From Holophagae bacterium (GTDB lineage Bacteria > Acidobacteriota > Holophagae > Acanthopleuribacterales > Acanthopleuribacteraceae): a stretch of DNA of 64,000 bases. Location of the stretch: the NCBI GenBank assembly GCA_030429565.1, contig JAUIFE010000017.1:119006-183005 (forward strand). Reading direction: 5' to 3'. The notes below the pieces were generated by a model. The model searched no databases, was not told where the DNA came from, and saw only the letters and a program-made list of their open reading frames with translations. Positions 33,889-43,649 of this stretch are shown one piece after another. The position numbers were made by a program, and so were the translations under genes. Position 1 is the stretch's first letter. Each line of letters starts with the position of its first letter.

Positions 33889-36800
33889 ATGAAGCGACAA
33901 CTTGGTTCCCGGCGTTCTCACCGTCTGTGGCTCGTGCTATGTATCGGCGCGCTTTCCCTGTTGGCGAGTGAGTCGTTTTGGCGCCCACAAGGAGCGAGTC
34001 AACCCGTGATTCACATTGAACTATCTGACGGTCAACCTCAAGTTGAAGGCGATACACCAAGCGTGCCCAGTGCGAGCGCGGCTAATTTATCCTCGGAAGA
34101 AACCCAGGCGCTCTTAAACCTGCTCCCGCCGACGGCCGCGCCGCCCACCGAAACCTTCCATCGGCCCGCCGAAAGTTTGCCGGCCCCGCGCCCCGGTAAA
34201 ACGGTTCCGGCCGCCTTTGGCGAGATCGATGCGCCGCCACCGACCGCGAGCGACACCGCGCCGGAGGTTGTTTTTTACGCGCCGGAGGGCGAGGTGAAAA
34301 CCGCGCCGAAAGTCACCATCACTTTTTCCAACCCGATGGTGCCCTTGGGTGCAATTGACGAACGCCAAGCGGCGGGTGTCCCGGTATCGCTGACGCCCGA
34401 AGTGCCGGGTTCCTGGCGTTGGGTTTCGCCCAAAACGCTGGTGTTTCAAAACCAGGATGCGCTGCCGGGAGCGACCCTCTATTCCGTTTCCGCCGCACCG
34501 GAAACCGCCGACGCCGCCGGTCGTGCCTTGGGTAAAGCGCTCGAATTTAACTTTTCAACGCCAACCGCCAAGCCGCTCGCTTTTTATCCCGCCAACAGCG
34601 GCGGGCAAGCGCTTAATCCGCTCATGGCCGTCGCTTTCAACCAAACGATTGCCGCCGAGGCGGTCATGCAGGTGATTCACCTGGAGGTCAAAGGGATCCG
34701 TTACCCCCTGGTGCTCGCACCCGAGGCGACCTGGTCCGTGGATCCCGCCGTCAAGTCCTTTGTGGCGCGTCATGGCCAAGATCGCACCGTTGTTTTCCGG
34801 CCGCGCGATTTGTTGCCTAACGCCGCCCAGGTATCGGTCCAGGTTGGGCCGGGCGTGCCCAGCGCCGAAGGTCCACGCTTAGGTGAAGATCAAAATACCT
34901 ATAACTTCAGAACTTATGGCGAACTCCAACTAATGCGCTACACCACCGAAAAAAACGGGGTTTTGCAGCCGCATCAGAACTTCCGCGCCACCTTTAACAA
35001 CAATTTGGTTAGCAACGCACTCGCCGACGACTGGTACGATATTTCACCCAAACCTGAAAAACTCGAGGTGTATGCCGATCGCACCAACATGATTTTCGAC
35101 GGTGTATTTATGCCGCGCACAAAATACACGGTTACCCTCAAAACGGCGATAAGCGATGTGTTTGGGCAAACGTTGCGCAAGCCGATTACCTTGACCTTTA
35201 CCGGCGGTGACCGTCATACATCTTTTGCTTGGAGCGCTCGCCCAATTCACATTCCCGATCCCTATGCTGATCCGACCATTCAGGTGGTGACCACCAACTA
35301 CCGCACTTTTAATCTGGAAGTCTATCGAGTCGATCCGCGCAAAGATTGGTTCGCCTTTCAACAAATGAACGCCCGCGGTCGCATCTACGACAAGGACGTG
35401 GCTTTGCCCGGCCGGAAAGTACTGGATACCACCATTCGGCTTAACCAGGCGGCCAACGAACAACTCGTCACCAACCTCGACCTCATCCAATACTTAAACG
35501 GCGAGCGCCACGGTCATCTCATCTTGCGGGTTGAGCCGGGGGACATGATTGGCAATGGCAAAAACAACCGATTTTTCCCATTTGGACCCATGGTGAGCTG
35601 GGTTCAAGTGACGCAAATTGGTTTTGACGTTCTGACGACGCCGGCTGAAAGTATCCTGTGGGTCAATCAACTTAAGGACGGTACGCCGATTAAAGATGCC
35701 GACGTGTTCTCGTTGGTAAAAGGATCTGATCCTGAGTTAGTCGGCATCAGCGACGAGGACGGCGCCTTCCTCGTCGATTCCCGTGAGCAGATGAACGAGA
35801 CGGGGCCGTTACTGGTCAGCTATGAGGGGGATACCGCGCTGTTAACGGCTGATTCCGGCTATTATGCGGGCCGCTGGGCGGACAATGAACCGCGTGACCG
35901 CGTGTTATGGCACGTCTTCGATGATCGGGGCATGTACAAACCTGGCGAAACCGTTCACCTCAAAGGCTGGTTGCGCTTTTTGAGCCAACGCCGCTTGACC
36001 AGGCCCGCCGCCGGCCGTCGCGTCACTTATCAGTTACGTGATGCGCGCGGGAACGAGTTACAAAAAGGTGCGTTAGTCCTCAATGAAAATGGTGGATTCG
36101 ATCACCAGTTTACCTTGCCTGAAGGGCTAAATTTAGGCCACACGGTGGTCAGCTTGGCGCTGAAACCCGATAGCCTCGGCAAAAATAAACCTGTGTTTGG
36201 CCATACCATGGTCTATAACCATGGCTTTCAGGTACAAGAGTTTCGTCGACCCGAGTTTAAGGTTTCGGTGACCGTTCCCGACGGCTTGGTTTATGCCGGC
36301 GAAACCGTCGCGGCGCGTGCGGAAGCGGCTTATTACGCCGGCGGCGGGTTGCCCGGTGCCGACATTAACTGGGCTGCGACTGTGAATGAAACGGTTTTCA
36401 CCCCGCCGAATTGGTCGCAATTCACCTTTGGCGCTTGGATTCCCTGGTGGCGCAGTTTCCATCACGGCAGCCACGGTAGCGCGCGTTTTAACTTCAGTTC
36501 TAAAACCGATGCAATGGGATTCCACGATTTGAGCATCAAACTCGACGAGGCCGAGAACGAATTGCCCGCCACGGTTGAGCTCAGCGCCACCGTTGCCGAT
36601 GTGAACGCCCAGCGTTGGTCGGCCTCGGGCCAATTCCTGCGCCACGCTGCCGAAGCCTATGTCGGCCTGCGCACGAATCGTTACTTCGTTGATAAGGGGA
36701 CGCCTTTTGGCGTTGAAGTGATTGTGGCCGATGTGGCCGGCAAGGTGTTGTCTGACCGCGATGTTCGCGTTGAGGTCGTTAGGTTGGAATGGCAACGGCG

Positions 36801-39800
36801 CCAGGCTCGTTGGGAGGAAGTCGAAGTCGACCCACAGAGTTTTGTGCTCAAAAGCCAAACCGCGCCGATCGCCTTCACCTTTGCCACCAAAGAAGGTGGC
36901 ACTTATCGCATCACTGCACGCGTGCAGGACGATAACGGACACATCAACCGCACGACCATGACGCGTTGGGTCTCCGGTGGTCAGGCCCAGCCGGTGGATA
37001 CCGTGGATCAGGAAAACGTGACCCTGATTCCCGACAAACAGGAATACCAGGTCGGCGATACCGCCAAAATTTTAGTGCAGGCGCCGTTTCATCCGGCCGA
37101 AGCGACCATGACCGTCCATGCCCTCGGCCTGATGGAGAACCGTCGCTTTACCCTCAAAGACGCGTCACTTACACTTGAAGTTCCGATCACCGAAGCAATG
37201 GTACCCAACGCTTTTGTTCGCGTTGATTTGGTAGGTAAAGCTGCGCGCATTGATGCTTCTGGATTACCCAATCCCAAACTGCTGCCGCGTCCAGCCTACG
37301 CCACCGGTCAGCTAAACCTCAAAGTGCCGCCGCTCACGCGTGAACTCTTGGTGACGCCGACGCCCGCCAAAACCGATTTGAATCCTGGCGAGGAAACCTC
37401 GGTTTCGGTTTTGGTGCGTGACCCCGACGGAAAACCGGTTGCGGGCGCCGAGGTCGCTGTTTTTGTAGTGGACGAAGCGGTGCTCAGTTTAAGCGGTTAC
37501 CAGTTGGGCAATCCCATCGATTCTTTTTATCCCGAGGTCGCTGATTTTATGGCGGGCTCCCATAACCGCGCCTGGGTGATCTTGCAAGACGCCGAGGACA
37601 TGGTCGAACCTGAGATTTCGGGGGCCCTTGGCGACTCCGCACAGCATATCGCCGCCATGGCACCGATGGCCGCCAGGGCGGCTGAGCCGGAAATGTTCAT
37701 GGACCTGAGGAAGGAAGCTCGCGTTTCTGATGATGATAGCGGGTCTGCTCCGAAACCGATTGCTGTGCGTACCAACTTCAATCCACTCGCGGCCTTTTTT
37801 GCCGAACAGAAAACCGGTATCGACGGTACCACCGACGTTCGTTACAAACTGCCCGACAACTTAACCCGCTATCGGATTATGGCGGTGTGTGTCGATGGGG
37901 ATCGGCGTTTTGGCGCCGGTGAAGCGACTGCCACCGCGCGTTTACCCCTGATGATTCGGCCCTCCGCGCCGCGTTTCCTCAACTATGGTGATCGTTTTGA
38001 GCTGCCGATTGTGTTGCAAAACCAAACCGATCAAGCCATGGATGTGAACTTGGCCGTCGAGGCGCAAAACGCTTTGCTGACGGCGGGCGCCGGTCGCCGT
38101 TTTACGGTGCCCGCGCAGAACCGCGTCGAGGTGCGCTTACCCGCCCGAACCCAACAGCCTGGCGAGGCTTGGTTCCGGGTGGCCGTGCAGTCCGGTGATT
38201 TGACCGACGCCGCCCGCGTGACCGTGCCGGTCTGGACGCCGGCGACCAGCGAGGCCTTTGCGGTTTATGGTGAAATCGACGGCGAAGTCAATTTGGGTCA
38301 GGCGATCCACTTGCCCAAAAACGCTTTTCGCGAGTTTGGCGGCGTGCAGGTGTCAACCACCTCAACCGCGCTACACATGCTTGAAGACGCCGTGCTTTAC
38401 CTCAACGAGTATCCTTACGAATGCGCCGAGCAACGCGCTTCGCGCGTGATGTCGTTACTCGGTTCCAAAGACATGATCGCCGCTTTTGGTGGCGACATCG
38501 ACGAAGCCGGCGTGGTCAAACGCATCAAGGAAGACCTGAAACACTTGCGTGGCTTGCAGAACAATGACGGCGGCTTTGGTTTTTGGCGTCGCGGCGAAGA
38601 ATCCTATCCTTATGTAACGATTCACGTCGCCCACGCCTTTGCCCGCGCTTTGCGCGCCGATTACGATGTCTCCCAAAATACGATAAATCGCGTGAAGCGT
38701 TACCTCAACAAAATCCAGCGCGATAAGTGGTTGGAAAAGGACTACTCACCGCGCATGGTGTTCACGCTGCGTGCCTACGCGCTTTATGTACGTGGCCTAA
38801 TGGGTGAAAGCGTCGAAAAAGAAGCGGTGTCCTTGTTTGAGACGATGGCATTGGAAGATGCGCCGCTCGAAGCTTTGGGTTGGTTGCTACCACTGGTGCC
38901 GCCAACGTCATCGACGGCCTCAATTCTGCTCCGTCACTTTGATAACCGTGCCGAACAAAGCGCCGCGACGGCTTCTTTTACCGACCGCTACGATGAACAG
39001 CGTGGGTACCTTATCTTGCACAGTTCGCGTCGTACCGATGCCGTCATTCTCGAAAGTCTGATTGCCGTTAAACCCGATCATCCGCTGATTACGAAGTTGG
39101 TAGCCGGCTTAAACGCCCACCGCACCAAGGGGCGCTGGAGCAATACTCAGGAAAACCTGTTTGTCTTGTTTGCGCTCAAGCGGTATTTCGAGACATACGA
39201 GAAAACGACCCCGGATATGGTGGCGCGCGTGTGGCTTAATCAAACCTACTACGGTGAACACCGTTACCAAGGGCGCACCACGGATCGCGGTCAAATTGAC
39301 ATTTCCATGATCGATCTGGCCGCCGGTGGGGATCAAGGCAATCTGATTCTGCAGAAGGAAGGCGCGGGTCGGTTGTACTACCGTCTGGGTTTGCGTTATG
39401 CACCCAAGGACCTCAAACCCGAGGCGGTGGATCGCGGCTTCTATGTCAAACGCAGCTACGAGGGCGTTGACGACCCTGAAGATGTGAAACACAACGACGA
39501 TGGATCTTGGCAGATTCGTCGTGGTGCCAAAGTGCGTGTCACGCTGCAAATGGTGGCGCCTGCGCGGCGTTATCACGTTGCTTTGGTTGATCCGCTGCCG
39601 GCCGGTTTGGAGGCGGTGAATCCCGCCTTAGCCGGCACTGAGCCCGTCGACAACCCCAACCGTGGTGCTACGCGTCCTTGGTCCTGGTGGTACCGACCTT
39701 GGTTTGAGCATCAAAACTTGCGCGATGACCGTGTCGAAGCCTTTTCCACCTTGGTTTACGGCGGCGTTCACGAGTTCAGCTACATTGCGCGTGCCACCAC

Positions 39801-39897
39801 GCCGGGTGAGTTCATCGCCCCACCGCCCAAGGCGGAGGAGATGTATTCGCCTGAAACCTTTGGTCGTGGTCGTGGCGAAGTGGTTGTCATTCAATAA
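33889..39897 (+). CDS. Bacterial alpha-2-macroglobulin with intact thioester
   Basis: A 2002-residue envelope protein. An N-terminal membrane/signal segment (~12-27, no lipobox Cys) is followed by a Pro-rich linker and a series of macroglobulin beta domains (an Ig-like start EVVFYAPEGEVKTAPKVTITFSNPM, then WHVFDDRGMYKPGETVHLKGW, the strongly conserved A2M signature). A likely bait region lies around residues 1205-1290. The thioester CAEQ is at 1512-1515, preceded by YLNEYPYE, inside the alpha/alpha-toroid domain (GGFGFWRRGEESYPYVTIHVAHAF). Bacterial A2Ms trap foreign proteases in the periplasm. AAGGAG lies 7-8 bases before the ATG. E. coli-type A2M genes usually sit beside pbpC; no such gene is here. 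A strong terminator follows. Confidence 0.94.
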   Translation: MKRQLGSRRSHRLWLVLCIGALSLLASESFWRPQGASQPVIHIELSDGQPQVEGDTPSVPSASAANLSSEETQALLNLLPPTAAPPTETFHRPAESLPAPRPGKTVPAAFGEIDAPPPTASDTAPEVVFYAPEGEVKTAPKVTITFSNPMVPLGAIDERQAAGVPVSLTPEVPGSWRWVSPKTLVFQNQDALPGATLYSVSAAPETADAAGRALGKALEFNFSTPTAKPLAFYPANSGGQALNPLMAVAFNQTIAAEAVMQVIHLEVKGIRYPLVLAPEATWSVDPAVKSFVARHGQDRTVVFRPRDLLPNAAQVSVQVGPGVPSAEGPRLGEDQNTYNFRTYGELQLMRYTTEKNGVLQPHQNFRATFNNNLVSNALADDWYDISPKPEKLEVYADRTNMIFDGVFMPRTKYTVTLKTAISDVFGQTLRKPITLTFTGGDRHTSFAWSARPIHIPDPYADPTIQVVTTNYRTFNLEVYRVDPRKDWFAFQQMNARGRIYDKDVALPGRKVLDTTIRLNQAANEQLVTNLDLIQYLNGERHGHLILRVEPGDMIGNGKNNRFFPFGPMVSWVQVTQIGFDVLTTPAESILWVNQLKDGTPIKDADVFSLVKGSDPELVGISDEDGAFLVDSREQMNETGPLLVSYEGDTALLTADSGYYAGRWADNEPRDRVLWHVFDDRGMYKPGETVHLKGWLRFLSQRRLTRPAAGRRVTYQLRDARGNELQKGALVLNENGGFDHQFTLPEGLNLGHTVVSLALKPDSLGKNKPVFGHTMVYNHGFQVQEFRRPEFKVSVTVPDGLVYAGETVAARAEAAYYAGGGLPGADINWAATVNETVFTPPNWSQFTFGAWIPWWRSFHHGSHGSARFNFSSKTDAMGFHDLSIKLDEAENELPATVELSATVADVNAQRWSASGQFLRHAAEAYVGLRTNRYFVDKGTPFGVEVIVADVAGKVLSDRDVRVEVVRLEWQRRQARWEEVEVDPQSFVLKSQTAPIAFTFATKEGGTYRITARVQDDNGHINRTTMTRWVSGGQAQPVDTVDQENVTLIPDKQEYQVGDTAKILVQAPFHPAEATMTVHALGLMENRRFTLKDASLTLEVPITEAMVPNAFVRVDLVGKAARIDASGLPNPKLLPRPAYATGQLNLKVPPLTRELLVTPTPAKTDLNPGEETSVSVLVRDPDGKPVAGAEVAVFVVDEAVLSLSGYQLGNPIDSFYPEVADFMAGSHNRAWVILQDAEDMVEPEISGALGDSAQHIAAMAPMAARAAEPEMFMDLRKEARVSDDDSGSAPKPIAVRTNFNPLAAFFAEQKTGIDGTTDVRYKLPDNLTRYRIMAVCVDGDRRFGAGEATATARLPLMIRPSAPRFLNYGDRFELPIVLQNQTDQAMDVNLAVEAQNALLTAGAGRRFTVPAQNRVEVRLPARTQQPGEAWFRVAVQSGDLTDAARVTVPVWTPATSEAFAVYGEIDGEVNLGQAIHLPKNAFREFGGVQVSTTSTALHMLEDAVLYLNEYPYECAEQRASRVMSLLGSKDMIAAFGGDIDEAGVVKRIKEDLKHLRGLQNNDGGFGFWRRGEESYPYVTIHVAHAFARALRADYDVSQNTINRVKRYLNKIQRDKWLEKDYSPRMVFTLRAYALYVRGLMGESVEKEAVSLFETMALEDAPLEALGWLLPLVPPTSSTASILLRHFDNRAEQSAATASFTDRYDEQRGYLILHSSRRTDAVILESLIAVKPDHPLITKLVAGLNAHRTKGRWSNTQENLFVLFALKRYFETYEKTTPDMVARVWLNQTYYGEHRYQGRTTDRGQIDISMIDLAAGGDQGNLILQKEGAGRLYYRLGLRYAPKDLKPEAVDRGFYVKRSYEGVDDPEDVKHNDDGSWQIRRGAKVRVTLQMVAPARRYHVALVDPLPAGLEAVNPALAGTEPVDNPNRGATRPWSWWYRPWFEHQNLRDDRVEAFSTLVYGGVHEFSYIARATTPGEFIAPPPKAEEMYSPETFGRGRGEVVVIQ

Positions 39898-39898
39898 A

Positions 39899-39928
39899 GA
39901 AAAGCCCGGCCGCCGGCCGGGCTTTTCT
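39899..39928 (+). terminator. Rho-independent terminator after the alpha-2-macroglobulin gene
   Basis: Near-perfect stem AAAGCCCGGCC / GGCCGGGCTTT with a 3-base loop and a T-run, directly after the stop codon. The stem also lies just before the ribosome site of the next gene. Confidence 0.88.
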
Positions 39929-39943
39929 CTAGGAGTTTTCAGG

Positions 39944-40390
39944 ATGTCAGAGTCGTTGTTTTCCCTTAAGCTGACCGACCTCGAGCATGGGTGGGCCACT
40001 GTCCAATTGGATTTGGGTGATCACGCGTGGATTCTCGAGGTTTCTGACGCCTGCAACTGTCCGTTTACTGATTTTGCGGCAGCTTGGTTTGCCTTAAACC
40101 GAAGCGCCTTCGGCTCGTGTGTTGTCCAATTCTATTTAGAGCCGGGGTATTGGGCGCTCGCCCTAAAGCGAGTTGCCGACCGGGTCGTTGTCTCTTTCCA
40201 GAGCAAGTCTGTGAGGCTCGACTGGGCGGTGTTCCAGCAATCGCTTCACACCGCCCTCCGGTCTTTTCTCGCTCGCCACGGTGGTGTGGCGAGCGATCAC
40301 CTATGGACATGGCCGTTTCCTTTCGAAAAGTACTATCTTTTGGAATCTGCAGTAGGCATGCAACCTGACACCGATCAATCTCAAAATTAA
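39944..40390 (+). CDS. Hypothetical protein, 148 residues
   Basis: Not recognised. The ATG at 39944 has AGGAG about 8 bases upstream, just past the terminator of the previous gene; the frame extends further 5' only because it overlaps the macroglobulin gene. The protein is soluble, with alternating strands and helices (FSLKLTDLEHGWATVQLDLGD, WFALNRSAFGSCVVQFYLEPGYWALAL) and several Trp residues. The pattern looks like a small alpha/beta immunity- or effector-type domain, but nothing specific can be claimed. Its stop overlaps the stop of the convergent gene by 4 bases. Confidence 0.6.
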   Translation: MSESLFSLKLTDLEHGWATVQLDLGDHAWILEVSDACNCPFTDFAAAWFALNRSAFGSCVVQFYLEPGYWALALKRVADRVVVSFQSKSVRLDWAVFQQSLHTALRSFLARHGGVASDHLWTWPFPFEKYYLLESAVGMQPDTDQSQN

Positions 40391-40851
40391 GCCGCTTGTC
40401 GGCGCGCTTTGCGAAACTGAACTTCCGCGTCGCTCAGCAGTTGTTCACGGCTGGATTTTTTCATCAGGAGTAAGGAGAGGTCCTTGTATTGGCCGTCCTG
40501 ATCTTGGATAGAGAGCGAATGGTTGTTGACCGAGGCCAGGTTTTGGACAGTGTGCCAGGGAAAAGCACAGGCGTCGCCAAATAACGGGCGAATCACTAGG
40601 TGGTCGCAGGTGATGGTGACGGCGGGTCTGCGGCTTAACAGCGCAAAAAGCAGACCAATGACCGAAAGGACAGCGGGTAGCGGTGTGAAACCGAGGATGA
40701 CGAGTTGCAGCCACAGCAGCACAACGGCGGCGTGAGCGAGGAAACGCCAGGGGGAGTCCCAATAAAAGGCGCGCGCTTCCGAACAGACGGCGTGGGGATC
40801 GCCGAGCAGGTCGGGCGGGGCCAACGGGCTCAAATGATTTTCGTGAGACAT
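40387..40851 (-). CDS. Small membrane protein with PH-like C-terminal domain
   Basis: 154 residues from ATG 40851 (AAGGA 8 bases upstream). After a ~35-residue polar N-terminus there are two closely spaced hydrophobic helices (AHAAVVLLWLQLVILGF and LPAVLSVIGLLFALL) forming a hairpin in the membrane. Then comes a beta-rich stretch (AVTITCDHLVIRPLFG, FPWHTVQNLASVNNHSLSI) similar in pattern to bacterial PH domains of the YcxB/YdbT type. The tail is basic. No function is known. It is convergent with the 148-residue gene. Confidence 0.6.
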   Translation of the reverse strand: MSHENHLSPLAPPDLLGDPHAVCSEARAFYWDSPWRFLAHAAVVLLWLQLVILGFTPLPAVLSVIGLLFALLSRRPAVTITCDHLVIRPLFGDACAFPWHTVQNLASVNNHSLSIQDQDGQYKDLSLLLMKKSSREQLLSDAEVQFRKARRQAA

Positions 40852-41221
40852 GATTTTTTCCTTGGGGAAGCTTACTAGCGGGTGGGGGAACCCAAAAATC
40901 ATTCTAGGTCTCGAAAGTTGCTTCAGTAAACAAAAAGTGAGGTGGCGCGCTTGATTCTTACTGAAATTTAACTTAATAGCGTCTGGTAGACGACGGATTG
41001 GGTCGGAAGCAAGCCTTGGTCGCGGAGGCTAAAAGCAACAGGCCTGGCTTAAAACTTTGGTGAACAAGGGTTCAGTTTGGATGGAGCAGAAGAGGGCGCG
41101 GCTTTTTAGCGGTGTCTGACTATGTTCGACCGTTTGACAAAACCTAGCCGATGAATGCCTTTTTTCCATAAAAAAAGCAGCGCCCAAAGACGCTGCTTTT
41201 TTACGTTGGGTTAATGTTGGC
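40852..41221. other. Intergenic region with a terminator
   Basis: About 370 bases between two minus-strand genes. The only clear element is the terminator of the TonB receptor gene at 41171-41202. An A/T-rich stretch around 40920-40980 may carry the promoter of the small membrane protein. Confidence 0.55.
41171..41202 (-). terminator. Rho-independent terminator of the BtuB-like receptor gene
   Basis: Perfect 12-bp inverted repeat AAAAAAGCAGCG / CGCTGCTTTTTT with an 8-base loop, 20 bases after the receptor stop codon, with a T-run on the minus strand. Confidence 0.92.
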
Positions 41222-43144
41222 TTAGAAGCGGGCGCGAATCGCGGCGAAGACACGGCGTCCGTTGACACCGTAGTTGAGCACCTGCGTGTATTCCTCGTCG
41301 AAGAGGTTGGTGGCACGTAAGGTGAACTGCCAGGTTTCTTGCAGCTCGTAGCTAACCGCTAGGTTGACAAGGGTATAGGCGTCGAGGGTGACGTCGCCCA
41401 CACTGAAATCACGGTCGAGTGAATCACCGTAGCGCAGGATGTCACTGCTGATTTGCCAGGGACCGTCGAAACGGTAGGCGAAGCGCAGGGTCGCCTTGTC
41501 ATCATGGCGACGAATCAAGGGCACGGCGGTTGGCGCCGAGGTATCTTCAGCGTCGAGTTTTTCGTAGGAGGCGTGAAGGTTCAAGCGCTTGTCTTTGTAG
41601 TCGGCCCAGAATTCAAAGCCGTCGGACTCGGCTTGGCTCAAGTTCTGGTAGGAACTTTCGAAGGTGTCTGAGTCGAACACGAATTCGACCATGTTCTCGA
41701 AATCGTATTGGTAATAAGACAGACCCAATTGCAGGCGTTCGTCCAACAGCGCTTGTTGGATACCGATTTCCAAAGCCTCGCTGGTTTCGGCTTGCAGTTG
41801 GGCGTTGCCGAAGCCGGGCGCATAAAGTTGATAGATGCTGGGGGCTTTGAAGCCGGTGCCAATGGCGGCACGCAAGCGGGTTTGACTGGGGAACAGGTAG
41901 CCGAGACCGAGATCCCAGGTGGATTCGCCGCCAAACAGTGAGTGATCATCGTGGCGGGCACTGAGGTTGCCGTAAAATCCCTGCTCCATGCTGAGATTAA
42001 CCTGTGCAAAAGCACTGCTGGTATCGGTTTCTTCGTCGAAGGTATTGACGGACGTGCCCCAGGCGCTCACGAAAGTGGATTCGCTTTCCGCCTGCTCGCG
42101 CTCGTGGCTAAGGCCGAGAATGACGTGAACTTGTTCGCTGATAACCCAGCGATTGCGGAACTCAAGCATGGTATTGCTACCGTCGTAGGTGGCGAAACTT
42201 GAGTCGTCCGGATGCCGAACATCGACTTCGTCCTCGGCTTCGCGATCAAGGGTCGAATGACCGAGGTGCAGCGATTGGGTGACGGCTTCGCTAAACCATT
42301 GGCCGCTCAATACCGCGCCGATGCTGTTCTGCTTGTATTGACTGCGGTAGTTAACGTCGTCGCCGTCAAAGGTGTCGATATCGTTTTTGTTATTGCTGCT
42401 CGCAAGGTGAACGTCGAGATCGAGTTTTTCGTTGATTGCGACGCCCAGTTTGCCGGTAATTTGCAGGTTTTGGTAGCGGTCGGTTTCGGGTTCTAAACCG
42501 GACTCAAGCGCATCGGCGCGTGCGCTGATGGAGTCGGAATCGTAGTAACCGGCTGACACCGCGTAATTGACGGGACCGACTTGGTCGCGGTGGCTGAGCA
42601 TGGCGCGTGCCGTGTCTTCGTTGGAAAATTCGGCTTGAATGTCGGTGACCGGGGTGCCCTGACCATCGCTGGACACAATGTTAATGATGCCGGCGGATGC
42701 GTCGGTGCCGTACAGCGTGGATTGCGGGCCCAGGATGAGCTCAATGCGTTCAATGCCGCTGGTGGACAGGTTGCCGAAGTCAAAACCTTTGCCGACGTTG
42801 GTGGGGTCGTTGAGTTTAATGCCGTCGAGCAGAACCAATGCGTTTTCGGACTTAGCGCCACGCAAAAAAACGGTGGTCAATTTTCCGTCGCCGCCGTTGG
42901 CGACCAAGCTGACACCTGGTAAATTGGCGAGCACGTCGCCGAGCGAGCGCCAGTGATGCGCTTCAATTTCTTCGCGCGTGACAACGACCGTGTGGGTCGT
43001 GGTTTCTTCGACACGGATGTCGGCTTTGCTGCCTTTAATGATCAATTCTTCTTTGACGGTCGGCATGTCTTGTGCCTGCAAGAATCCCATGCCCGCGAAA
43101 ACGCCGGCCAGCGCAAAGCGTTTCCAATCTTTGTGTAAAACCAT
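41222..43144 (-). CDS. btuB: TonB-dependent receptor, BtuB-like (vitamin B12 or related cobamide)
   Basis: 640 residues from ATG 43144 (GGGAG ~9 bases upstream); the frame reaches further 5' but runs into the riboswitch leader. A signal peptide (~1-23, FAGMGFLQAQ) precedes a TonB-box-like KEELIIKG segment, then the plug domain (VVVTREEIEAHHWRSLGDVLANLPGV, VFLRGAKSENALVLLDGIKLND, and IERIELILGPQSTLYGTDASAGIINIV). The rest is a 22-strand barrel ending in a final Phe (IRARF). Plug and barrel resemble BtuB. Together with the cobalamin riboswitch in its leader this supports corrinoid uptake across the outer membrane. No btuFCD genes are adjacent. Confidence 0.9.
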   Translation of the reverse strand: MVLHKDWKRFALAGVFAGMGFLQAQDMPTVKEELIIKGSKADIRVEETTTHTVVVTREEIEAHHWRSLGDVLANLPGVSLVANGGDGKLTTVFLRGAKSENALVLLDGIKLNDPTNVGKGFDFGNLSTSGIERIELILGPQSTLYGTDASAGIINIVSSDGQGTPVTDIQAEFSNEDTARAMLSHRDQVGPVNYAVSAGYYDSDSISARADALESGLEPETDRYQNLQITGKLGVAINEKLDLDVHLASSNNKNDIDTFDGDDVNYRSQYKQNSIGAVLSGQWFSEAVTQSLHLGHSTLDREAEDEVDVRHPDDSSFATYDGSNTMLEFRNRWVISEQVHVILGLSHEREQAESESTFVSAWGTSVNTFDEETDTSSAFAQVNLSMEQGFYGNLSARHDDHSLFGGESTWDLGLGYLFPSQTRLRAAIGTGFKAPSIYQLYAPGFGNAQLQAETSEALEIGIQQALLDERLQLGLSYYQYDFENMVEFVFDSDTFESSYQNLSQAESDGFEFWADYKDKRLNLHASYEKLDAEDTSAPTAVPLIRRHDDKATLRFAYRFDGPWQISSDILRYGDSLDRDFSVGDVTLDAYTLVNLAVSYELQETWQFTLRATNLFDEEYTQVLNYGVNGRRVFAAIRARF

Positions 43145-43304
43145 CAATCTTCTCCCTCGAAAGATTCTCTGGGTGCCGGGTCGCTTTGAGTTCCTGACTC
43201 CGTCGCCTGGTTGCGGCGACGACACAGTTGCGGGGCAGTGACCGAATTTCACGGTCCTTCCTCAAATACGACGCGGTTGGCTGAAGCCGATAATCGGCGC
43301 AATC

Positions 43305-43474
43305 AAATTTGTCCTGTTTATCCCGAACAGGCAAATTAAGGAGGTGCTCTGGCTTGCGTCTATGAATGATGAAACGGCTGTCGAAACCGGTAAAACGCTT
43401 ACAGTGGCGGGAACCGCGACGGATTTGCACCGTCTTCCCCTCGTGATGACGCGTAAGTATGCGCACCGTCAAAA
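43305..43474 (-). promoter_or_regulatory. Cobalamin (B12) riboswitch
   Basis: Read on the minus strand, the leader has the conserved order GACGGTGCGC, then AGGGGAA, GGTGCAAATCC, CCCGCCACTGT (the B12 box; plus-strand ACAGTGGC at 43401-43408), and downstream GCCAGAGCACCTCC, which matches the usual GCCAGGAGACCTGCC region. A 3' hairpin CCTGTT/AACAGG (43312-43331) could be the expression platform or the kissing-loop arm. It lies about 160 bases before the BtuB-like ATG, so repression of the receptor by bound cobalamin is expected. Further hairpins in the leader are at 43286-43298 and 43201-43221. Boundaries are approximate. Confidence 0.9.
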
Positions 43475-43649
43475 TGCACTGTCAAGCGAATCCTGGCGAA
43501 CCGGCGCGGCGGCTTTTTTGCACTTGCGGCCTGTTTCCTGTATATATGGAGCGCGGTCGCACACCGCTTACCGGTTACGAGAATCCTCCGGCCGGCATTT
43601 TGATCGGGTTGCCGTTCGCCTGAACTGCGCCGACGCCAAGGAGTCATGT

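Noticed and set aside
43456..43485. TTGACA with CATACT at 18 bases on the minus strand, as promoter of the BtuB-like gene
   Set aside because: The -10 would lie inside the conserved 5' part of the riboswitch, so transcription must begin further upstream.
43344..43649. 5' extension of the small plus-strand gene
   Set aside because: It runs antisense through the cobalamin riboswitch and lacks a ribosome site; the TTG at 43650 has AAGGAG at 6 bases.
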